Positions 21,747 to 30,241 of a DNA stretch of 64,000 nt are shown here, piece by piece. Numbering within the stretch: the stretch's first letter is position 1; each line of letters starts with the position of its first letter. The notes beneath the pieces are model-generated. The model saw only the letters and a list, made by a program, of their open reading frames with translations, was not told where the DNA came from and did no database searches. Both the position numbers and the translations under genes were made by a program. Source of the DNA: Symsagittifera roscoffensis (taxonomy: Eukaryota > Xenacoelomorpha > Acoela > Convolutidae); assembly GCF_963678635.1 (NCBI RefSeq), contig NC_087068.1:31188318-31252317 (forward strand), written 5' to 3'.

Positions 21747-22785
21747 TTTTTAACTTTAAAGCAACATTAAAAATATCCAGCTTTTTCAATATCTTCTCGA
21801 CCAACGCGATGTGTTCGATCTTAGTTCCTTTCGAAGAAATTAAAATATCATCAATGAACGCGTTAGCTTGAGGGAACTCTTTAAGCAAATTGTCAATTAC
21901 TTTTTGGAATTCCGCCGGCATTGACGTCAACCCGTAAAATCCGTTTTTAAAACGATACGTTCCTGTGGATTTCCCACCAACAAGCGAGAAATTGCATTGC
22001 TCACTCGTTTTTTGTTCTAACGCGACTTGTCCGTACGCATATGTGAATTCCAACGTTGTAAAATACACATTCCCCGCTTTTTTCTCCGCAATAATCTGGC
22101 TTACTCCGTCTATTAATTCGTCAATATTTGGCATTTGGTACTTATTTTTATGTACCTGCTTGTTTAACTCTCTTGATTCCAGTGCTATTTTTATACTTCC
22201 ATCTTTTTTTACTGTAATTACGATGGGAGAGACGAAATACTTATCTGAGCATTCTTGTAGTTTTACGATATGCCCTTCATTTATTAGCCGATGGATTTCT
22301 TTATCCACCTTATCTTGCAGACTAATCGGCACCCTTCGTCCTTTTTGCTGTATGGGCCTCAAATTGTCAAAACATTCGGCTCTTACTTTTGCATTCCGGA
22401 TTTTCCCTATCCTAGTAAACAAATTTGGGTACAACTTACAGAAGTATGTTTGCAATTCGTCATATTTCTCCTCCTCTTGGCTGATTCCTTCCCCTGTGAT
22501 TCCCATCACTTTCTTCCTTTGGACTAACTCGAGGCCCAGGGTGCCCATAAGATCCCGCCCCAGGATGGACTGATGATTCCCGGATATAACCGACACTTGT
22601 GCTGTTGCTGCCCAGCCGTTTAATGACATCATCACTGTTATCTTCCCCAGTATGTTTATACGATTGTTGTTATAATCCAGGAATTCGTCTTTCGAAGGTT
22701 TTAGTTGAATATTCGCCTTACCTAACGTTGCTTTTAGGTCGTTAATGCTAAAAATGGTGACTGGAGATCCACTATCGATCCACAA
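21676..22785 (-). pseudogene. Element 2: protease - reverse transcriptase
   Basis: In frame with Gag except for the TGA at 22786-22788. Aspartic protease has DSG in WIDSGSPVTIFS. RT begins at PIVITVKKDGSIKIALESR. In motif A the catalytic Asp seen in element 1 (TTMDLTYAY) is Glu here (TTLEFTYAY, codon 22048-22050). Motif B (FYGLTSMPAEFQ) and the FIDD box (AFIDDILIS) are intact. A one-base loss in the T run 21746-21751 sends the frame to a stop at 21676; the true continuation is in the 18516-21746 frame. Element 1 has an ordinary sense codon where the TGA lies, so the TGA is a mutation and not a programmed stop. Confidence 0.93.
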
Positions 22786-23981
22786 TCACATTTTCTTCCC
22801 TGCTACTTCAACTTGCACGCGGGCCCCAGGGAGCTTTAGTTCGGATTCATTCCTCTTACTGTGTATTGACATTACCATGTAATCGTCCGATCCCGACGTC
22901 ATGGATTCGTTTTCCCCGCACCCCTGCTGATTGACCCACGACACTGGATCTTCGTTCAAGTCAGTTACGTTTTGTGTACTTTGGTGATGCTCACTTTCCT
23001 CCCTAACCAGTCCGACTCGTCCTCGTCCCCTCCAATGGTTAGTACCCCTTCTAACTCCTCGGCATGTTCGTTCAAAATGACCCAATTTTCGGCATGAGTT
23101 ACATGTTGCTCCTCTTGCAGGACAGCTCGCAATGTGATCCAGGGTAAAGTTTGGTGCGTCGCAATTGTAACATCTACGATTATTTCCGCTTCCTCCACTA
23201 CTACTTGGTCCTTGGGTGTATCCTCCACGTCCCCCACGTCCGCGACTTCGAAAAAATCCTTGTCCCCTCCTTATGTTACTCACTGGTTCTTGTTCTATTG
23301 AAATAGCCGGAGCTGTTGAAGCTGGTTTTCCCGTATATGATTTGTATGCGCGCTCCCCACGTTCGTATGACAATGCGATTCTGTAGACTTCTTCCGGTAA
23401 TTTTGTTGATCGTGATAATTCTCGTTGGCAATCCGACTCCCGCATATTCATAATGAAAATGTCACGAACATTTTCGGCCGGATTTGTAAAATCACATCTG
23501 CCTGCTAGGGCGCTTAGTTCCGCATGGAACTTTTCAAACGTTTCGTTCTCACGCTGCTTTCTTCCGTAGAAAAGACCCCGTTCATGTGTTACATTCCTCT
23601 CTCTTTGGAACACGTTTTGCATCTCATCTAGAACCCGAGGGTACCGTTCAGTTTTGATGTTAACCGTCGGCTTCCGTGCTTTGAATATCCGCTGCGCCTC
23701 GTCTCCGATACATAGATATAGATTAGACTTTAACTTCTTTTCTGAATCAAGACGGTTTTTTCCATTTACTTCTTCAGGCAACGCCCCGACAGCCGCCGCA
23801 TTTAGAGTATTCGCAAAATAGAAATCATCGGGATCAATATCGTACTTTGCGATCATCCCCCAGTGAAACTTGATTATCCACTCTTCCCAATAGACTGGAG
23901 GTTCCGGTGTTCGTACTTCCCAAAATGCTACAACGTTTAATGGATTTTCCCCCCTCCTTTTTTCTCTGCTGGCTGCGCCAT
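22786..23981 (-). pseudogene. Element 2: Gag
   Basis: Homologous to Gag of element 1 along its length (IIKFHWGMIAKYDIDPDDFYFAN; EEVYRIALSYERGERAY; RG-rich region). It has the same two zinc fingers, CYNCDAPNFTLDHIASC (CX2CX8HX3C) and CNSCRKLGHFERTC. The start codon straddles the LTR end: A from the LTR (23981), TG from the primer-binding site. A one-base lesion in the C/T runs at 23945-23963 separates the first dozen codons (MAQPAEKKGGG) from the rest; an in-frame Met at 23856 is internal. The frame ends at the TGA 22786-22788 just before the protease. Gag packages element RNA into virus-like particles in the cytoplasm. Confidence 0.92.
23971..23980 (-). promoter_or_regulatory. Primer-binding site of element 2
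   Basis: TGGCGCAGCC on the sense strand, with no gap after the LTR. It would pair with a tRNA 3' end of the form GGCTGCGCCA. The same word is at 4393-4402 (element 1), and TGGCGCAATC is at 27147-27156 (element 3). Confidence 0.75.
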
Positions 23982-24189
23982 GTTAAAGTCGAATGTTTGG
24001 AATATGAAAAGATTGTAAATAAGTTGTATTTTTAGTCCAACTGTTAGGCATCAAATCGAAATCTTACTGCACTGTTTTATTTCAGATCGGAACAGACGTT
24101 AGAGATCACAAGGTCAAAGGAACAGGTCTCTAGACAGAAAGAAAACAATTGATGGCATTTACATAAACTTAAAACTGGTCCCTATCTCA
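23981..24189 (-). repeat. 5' LTR of element 2
   Basis: 209 bp, one mismatch to 18125-18333. On the sense strand it reads TGAGATAGGGACC ... TTTAACA and joins directly to the primer-binding site. Confidence 0.97.
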
Positions 24190-26983
24190 GTTCATTGTTT
24201 TGCACAATCGTTCTTTCCTCTTTCCTAGCTCGCTTAATGGTCCTGTTCTTTAGTCAAAGTCGTTGTGTTGAATGATTTGCAGTGAGAAAAAATTGTATTT
24301 GTGGCGGTATTCCGTCTATGCAAGCTGGTACTGACAAACTTTCTTCTCGATCTCAATTGCCCCTCCACTTTTCTTAGTGGTTTGCTCCTGTTTTTTACCG
24401 GTTGCGACCTTTTTTGTGCCTTATCTGCTAGGAGTCCTCACTTGAACCCATTATTGTCGTTGCGACGTGTCGTTTTTAGTCCTTTTTCATCAGGTTTTCT
24501 ATTCGACTTGTCTTCGTGTGCTGTTTTCAATTTGTCAGTCAGCTGATTTTAGGTGGTCATTTTGGTAACTGATAATTTTTAGTTAGCTCTGAATTACCAT
24601 TTTCAAGTTAATTGAAAGATTTTAAATGCAATTGAGCGTTCTTTTTTCCGCGCGCTTTTCGATCAGCTGATTCGATGCACGTTTCTGATTGGCTAGAACG
24701 CTTAAGATGAGGTTGTCAAGAATTTCTAGATTGAAAACAAACGGTTTGGTAGACGATTTGGTTGACGCGTTACTGAAAAAAAGAGCTTATTGTACTAAGT
24801 TTTGCGACTTGTAGTCAATAAGTTTCATTTCTGTTCCCTAACTTAACCGTGCAAACATTTTTTGAAGTGTTTTATGGCCCGTACTACCCCTAAGAGCTCA
24901 TCAAGTTGTTTGACTGAGTTACTTCAAAGATTTTAAAAACAACGAGGTGTATGCAATTCTTACCCTAGGCTAAACATTGGTTGAATTATTTTTTTTCTGT
25001 TATTTTAGATACTAATTTTAATAGTTCTTTAAATCTATCATATGTTATGTTTTTCTATCTAAGCTTTACGTTTATCAGTATTTTTTAGCGCTGGTCTTAG
25101 TTCTTATGCTGCTTGCGCAAACTTTGGTAAAATTTGAGTTGATTATGTATGGAGCGCATGGGCCGTTTTAGTTGTTCAATAATTCAGTAGCGTTAGTTTT
25201 TTAATGGTGTTTTTGTGTATGTCGTAGTAAAGCAATTTTACCTGTTTAGAAGAAGTTTCACCTTTATCTATTGAAATCTATCTATCGACCTTTTCTTCAA
25301 CTAAGTTTTGTAACGCTTTTTTAGTGTTTACCCGTGGAGTTTCTTTGAAACTTTTATTCTGCAGCGTTTTTGTTAACCCGTAGATTTTGTTTGAAATTAA
25401 TTGATTCATGTCGCACTACCCGCGATAGGGTTGATGTTACACTTGTTTTTGCTTTTGTATCAAGTGGATTGTTAGAGCACGTATACGGTAGGTCGGGCAT
25501 TGAAAACAAGGTTTGGTTTTTCGTTTTTTTTTGTCAATAGTTGTCCAATATTATCCAATACTTTGCATTTTAAACTTCTTTTTGTGAAAAAATTTATTTG
25601 CTTTGACTTTACGGCCGATTCGATTGTTTGGTTTTTTTACTGTTTTGTGCTGTAGAATTTTTTGTCTGATTGTTTGTTTGATTTGTTATTTGTGTCTTGT
25701 CTATCAGTTTGTTTGGTTCTTTTAAAATGCGTTCCTATTACTGGACCGGTATCTGCCTTCTTTTTGCTGTGTTAAATTGACGACTTTAACGAATTGCGTT
25801 CTCATTTGTCCACGATGATAATTGGAGCACATGGAATAGTACATTCACTGGAACCCGTAGCAATGGTAAGTCTTTCTTTAGGTAAATAAATTCGGTGATA
25901 ATATTTCGAAAATTACTGAGCTGTCATTTGCACTTAACCGTTTCGCAGCTTTATCGTTCAAAAATAACTTTGGGCTCCTTGAGTCGTAAATAGCAGAAAA
26001 AAATGTCTATTCTTGCTTTCATTTTTTTGATCGTGTGATTCTTCTCTTTGAATAATTGCCGATATATTGATTTGGAACGCCTCTGCGATTGCCATCACCG
26101 CAAGTAAAGATCATTTGTCGATTTGCAAAGTTTTGCAAAATTGCCTCATTTGGCGCAACTTGCGCAAACTTTTTTGTAACGGGACTTGACATTAAGTGAT
26201 TCGAATCAAACTGTCCATCAAACTTGTGGCATGGTTATTTTGTCTCCTCTTGTTTTTTAAATGGTTAAATTTGTTTTTGGTTTTATTGTCCACTTGTGCT
26301 GTAATTTTTTTTTGGAATTTTTGTTCGTCCTCTTAGTTGTGGGCTTAATCTTTGCTGATTTTAATGATTGATTTGTCCGTCCGGCCCACGCGTTTGATGG
26401 TAACTAATAGACTTTTGCTTTATTGGTGATGAAGTTGACTTTTTACAATGTTCAATCCTTTTTCCTTCTGATCGCGTGTTTTTATGCTTCTTGTGGAGAT
26501 CTCGTTTCCGCTAAAAACTTTTCCACTTATTTCGCTTTTTTTCATGTTGGCCGTGAACATGTCCTTGACCCATTCTTCATCTCGTTTTCACAAACTGCGT
26601 GTGACGCCAACTGGACTAAGTCCGCGTGGAAATGTTGAAATGATTCATTTTTCTTTTGCTGGCACCAAGGCCTTAACGATTTGATTCATTGATTGCCATT
26701 TGATTCAACGATTTGATTAAATTGATTGCGAGTCGAGAGTGTTTTTTTCTGTTGTCGTTGACGTTTTACTTGCGCCCAGGCACGAAACGAAATTATGTGA
26801 TTTCGTATCCAGCATCTTCTCCGTCCCAACCGATTCCGTTGCCTAATTCTTCATTTTTGACTGCTTTCATGACTGTGTTTCCCGAAGTTATTTTTTCTCC
26901 TGATTTTTTTATGACTCGATTTTTCTTTTTTGTCTCGGTTTTACCCGTAATTTTGATTTCATATGTTAACTTCGTTGATTCTT
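24190..26983 (-). mobile_element. Interior of old LTR element 3 (right-hand part)
   Basis: Continuation of the element split by element 2. T-rich on the plus strand throughout. I found no RT, protease or integrase motif in any frame; plus-strand frames such as 24301-24546, 26423-26638 and 26713-27069 are bias artefacts. With 17241-18124 the interior is about 3.9 kb, too short for a full gag-pol, so it was either partly deleted or a non-coding derivative. Confidence 0.5.
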
Positions 26984-27156
26984 TTAGAGCAGGTGTTTCT
27001 CTTCGTAGACTTCCCTCTTCAATTCCATTTTTTGGAGATAAACATCTCCATAATAGCTGCTCACTTTGATCATTTGCCAGAGTTGTGGTTCTCTAAGCAC
27101 CCTTTGCCAGCATAGTGGTTTATTTAATGGACTTTTGTATCCTACTGATTGCGCCA
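26984..27156 (-). pseudogene. Gag start of old LTR element 3
   Basis: The minus-strand frame contains MAQSVGYKSPLNKPLCWQ ... REPQLWQMI, which parallels the Gag start of elements 1 and 2 (MAQPA ... NPL ... PEPPVYWEEW). As in those, the ATG is formed at the LTR/primer-binding-site junction (27155-27157). The frame ends after about 57 codons without reaching the zinc fingers. This ties element 3 to the same lineage. Confidence 0.6.
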
Positions 27157-27390
27157 TGTCATGGTAATGCATGGACTAGTATGTTCTACAATCCGAACGG
27201 GATGCTGAACAGAAGAAAGAAATGACACATGAATAGGCAGAAACAAGTAAAAGAGAAACGTTAATTCTTTCTTCTGACAGCCTTTGCTCTCAGCAACATA
27301 GTGCAACTTATTCAAAGTCACATGAACAGAATAAATGACGTATAAAATAACATAATTTCTTAGGTTTTGCCAATACAGCCAGATGATAAT
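27157..27390 (-). repeat. 5' LTR of old LTR element 3
   Basis: Begins TGTCATGGTAATGC directly after the primer-binding site GATTGCGCCA (plus-strand view). Similar to 17013-17240 and to 27577-27800. The similarity with the third copy continues to about 27505 (TTGCCCACAG...GTTTTAGCG...TTTTGGTTGA), so the true LTR may be longer than given. Confidence 0.65.
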
Positions 27391-27504
27391 TGTTCGACTT
27401 TTATGTGATTTGCCCACAGATTAATTCCGCAGTTTTAGCGGAGGTTTTGGTTGAGTCGCTAAGGGGAAATTTTGGTACCGCCATTTCTAGCGTACCAGAA
27501 AGAA

Positions 27505-27870
27505 ATGGTGGTACGCTAAGCGCTCTTGGGCAGAATGGTGGTAAGCTTAATTTTTGTACCCTGCTGACTGCCCAGTGTCATACGATAATTTCTGAATTTG
27601 TATTTTCTACAATCCGAACGGGTTGCTTTAAGCGAATAAAGAATAGACTCATGAATACGCAGAAACAAGTGAATGGGAAACGTTAAATCTTTCTGACAAC
27701 CTTTGCTCTCAACTACATTGTGCAACTCATTGACAGTCACATGACTAGTAGCATTGACATATAAAGTTATATAATTCATTAGGTTTTGCCAATCTGGCTG
27801 GATGTCCATTGATCAAGTTCTATATAGTTTGCCCATAGGTTACTTTGTAGTTTTAGCGTAACTTTTGGTT
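27505..27870 (-). repeat. Third LTR copy of the element 3 family, with a scrap of interior
   Basis: 27577-27800 repeats the LTR (TGTCATACGA, ATCCGAACGGGTTGCT, GAATACGCAGAAACAAGTGA, AGGTTTTGCCAATCTGGCTGG). The bases just before it (TTTTTGTACCCTGCTGACTG) resemble the interior next to the 27157 LTR (TTTTGTATCCTACTGATTG), including the degraded primer-binding site. This suggests a tandem or recombined arrangement, not a clean solo LTR. Confidence 0.55.
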
Positions 27871-28145
27871 GACTAAAAGAAGCCGAAAATAATCTTTTTA
27901 GGGTAAAATTGTAAGCATGATAAATTGTAGAATTTCCTTTGTAGAGTCGCCGTGCGTGAAGAGTCCATCAATCACATGTCGCTTATACTGTAAAACCTAA
28001 AAATTGACATCCAGTATCAGTAGATTTTTTTGAGGTAGTTCGATATAATTTTAGATTGAATTACATTTGGACATGAACATGACCTAGTTCGATTGTTTTT
28101 GCTTCCTTGCTTTTCGTCCTCATAAGAGTTATATTGTTTTTTTAG

Positions 28146-28377
28146 TCCTGCGATCAGTGGTATTCACAATACAAGAACTACCAGTACCCTGGTGACAAAG
28201 CTTTTATGTCATGCGACAAAAAAGCCAAAGTATCGCAGTTTGCGCAAATAATGTGGGCACAGAACAACAAAGTTGGATGCCAGATAGAAAAATGCACCGG
28301 AAAAAATGAGGGCCGTTTTTGAAGCTGCTACAATAGTACAAACGAGTTTACCGTTGTCGAACTTGAGTGCTTGTCGT
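28146..28377 (+). pseudogene. CAP/SCP-domain exon, interrupted by TGA
   Basis: A pyrimidine tract and AG (TTGTTTTTTTAG) precede the exon; a strong donor GTAAGT follows at 28378 (a second GTAAGT is at 28388). The translation has DQWYSQYKNY and FAQIMWAQNNKVGC, the C-terminal half of a CAP domain (usual form HFTQxVWxxTxxVGC, with Gln here for the conserved His). A TGA at 28320-28322 falls in frame, 58 codons in, yet the frame reads on plausibly (SCYNSTNEFTVVELEC). A TGG-to-TGA change is the simplest reading. N-terminal exons were not found upstream, where LTR elements now lie. Related to the CAP gene at 42731-45968. Confidence 0.6.
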
Positions 28378-28779
28378 GTAAGTTGTTGTAAGTTTCCAAC
28401 TAAAAATTTTATCTTGTAAGACCTTACAGCGAGTATTTATCTTACAAAATATCACAAAAACTTACAATATCTTATAAGATTAACATCAGCTAAAGGAGAA
28501 TTTGAAATGAAAAAGAGCAATTTCAAAATTGGAAACCACCAAATAATCAGTTTTTAAATAATTTTCGCACAGTTTATTTTTAGGAATTATTAGTCGATTT
28601 CATAGAAAGGCGTAATCAAACAAAATGGAACAACAATAATTAAAATGAATTCGCGGCTGATTTAAGGAAAAACACATAAATTGGTTGATTGAGTAGATAA
28701 AATACCTACATTTCAACCCCGAAGTCTCACAATACATGATATATTTTGATTATAAATCAAATTGTAATAAGTTATAATA

Positions 28780-28960
28780 ATTTTCAAGGACCAAGTTAAC
28801 ATCCCCCCCCCCCCAAATCCATTTAGGGGGGAGAATGTTAAATTGGTTGAGTTCGAACTTTCAGCCAATCAGAATAGAGCATTTTACATGGAGCGCTAAG
28901 TAGATTTAAATTAAAATGAACGCTGGGCAGAAGAACTTTCTCATATATATTTTTTTCAAA
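28780..28960. repeat. Worn relative of the 46307-46518 MITE
   Basis: TTAACATCCCCCCCCCCCC pairs with GGGGGGAGAATGTTAA, and TTTCAGCCAATCAGAAT is the complement of the ATTCTGATTGGTTGAAA block inside the 46307-46518 element. Borders are unclear. Confidence 0.5.
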
Positions 28961-28990
28961 AATCGGCCCTGGTTAGAACCCACATGTGAG

Positions 28991-29285
28991 CCTCTATGTT
29001 TGCATGTACGAAACGAAAATCAACGACACCGAGCCTATTTTCACTACTGATAATTATTTGAAGCTTTGCGAGCGAAAAGATTGGTCAGTGAAAAGCTGTG
29101 ATTCGAAATTGCAAACTGAATGCAGTTCGACTGGGAGCCCTGATTACGACAAAAACAAGAAGGAAGAAAACATGGTTGACCCCCTCAAACCTCCTAAATC
29201 ACCTGGTGATGAAGGTATAAGCATCATGTTTGGAAAAAAATTGCCAGTTTTTTTTATTGTGTTAGTACACATACTTTTCGGCTAA
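28991..29285 (+). pseudogene. Likely last exon of the damaged plus-strand CAP-like gene
   Basis: An open frame ends at 29285 and reads YETKINDTEPIFTTDNYLK ... CERKDWSVKSCDSKLQTEC, then a low-complexity Lys/Pro/Glu linker and a terminal hydrophobic stretch (LPVFFIVLVHILFG) with no charged residue after it. That resembles a GPI-attachment signal or C-terminal membrane anchor, so the protein may have been surface-bound. The acceptor is uncertain: AG at 28989-28990 gives phase 2, matching the second donor at 28388; AG at 28975-28976 gives phase 0. Linkage to the CAP exon rests on proximity, strand and cysteine content, so it is an inference. Confidence 0.45.
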
Positions 29286-30241
29286 TAAACTGTTTATAAT
29301 AAATGATTCGATAATTTGCTATACATTAATGAATTTTTCGCGTTCAATAAATTATTATTTCAGAAAGATTAGTTCAATATCGCGCTTATTTATGTTTTTA
29401 TTTCTTTAGCAAACAACCAATAAGCTATCTGAACAAAATTTAAGAACACTCTAAATCTCCATTAATCCTAAGTCCGAATAAATGTAATGTAATGATTCAA
29501 CGATAATGTTCGTAAGAGCCATCAAAGTGGAAGAGATACTAAAGAAATGCAGTGGTTTTTTGCAGAAAACTTGTCAAGTTTTTCAGATTAAACCAATGCA
29601 TGAGAAAACAAAATGCAACATATTTCTAAAAAATTATATGATGAACACATTTTAAGTGCAAGTAGAATTTTTTTTGGAAACTTCAATTAGCGAAAACTTA
29701 ATTGCTATGCATGTTCCACAATGAATTTTTGGTGTAACACAACAGCACACTCCTATTTTTTAAAGTTTCTTCGGGAACAAAAAACATGAAAAACTGAGCT
29801 AGTTATTAGTAGCGGTACAAAATGAGCCTAAAATACTCTGAAGAGAAAAAAATCTTGTAAAAAAATGAATGCAGAGACCAAGTGAAGGACCACAACAAAA
29901 ATTTAAAACGGAAAAGAAAATCATGAATTCTTGGATTTTTTGAATTCAGAAGTAAGATTTGAAAAAATTCATGTTGATGACCACAAAAAATGATGTTCGT
30001 TCATATTTACTGCGCAAAACAACATGGATTAATATTCAGAGAAAATCTTTAAAAAAAGAAAAGAATTTTTTTTTGATGTTTAAAGGTTAAGTTTTTTTAT
30101 TTTAATAAGTTCGTCCCATCTGGTAAAGACCAAGACAAAATGGTTTTAACTCTATCAAATCATTGGAACTATTCAAACGAACAGAAGGTCACCTACCGGG
30201 AACTTGTCTACGTTTTCCAGGTATCAGTGATGGTCATGACG
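29286..30241. other. No gene recognised
   Basis: AT-rich; only short frames and no repeat family recognised. Confidence 0.4.

Larger units (their letters stand above)
18125..24189 (-). mobile_element. Young Ty3/gypsy retrotransposon (element 2), 6,065 bp, complete borders
   Basis: Flanked by 209-bp LTRs differing at one base, and by GTTC on both sides (18121-18124, 24190-24193), a 4-bp target duplication. The order on the minus strand is LTR, primer-binding site, Gag, protease, RT, RNase H, integrase, LTR, which is the Ty3/gypsy order. It is nested inside the older element 3. Coding potential is damaged: a frame lesion near 23945-23963, an in-frame TGA at 22786-22788, two frame lesions near 21746-21751 and 21655-21690, and catalytic substitutions in RT and integrase. 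Confidence 0.95.

Noticed and set aside
22786-22788. TGA between Gag and protease as a programmed readthrough stop
   Set aside because: The closely related element 1 has a sense codon at the same point and a single Gag-Pol frame, so a point mutation is simpler.
24301-27069. Plus-strand hydrophobic frames as an env or membrane-protein gene
   Set aside because: They arise from T-rich sequence, change frame constantly, and are antisense to the LTR element whose Gag start is at 27155.
28320-28322. TGA in the CAP exon as a selenocysteine codon
   Set aside because: CAP proteins are not known selenoproteins and I see no SECIS-like structure; a nonsense change is more likely.
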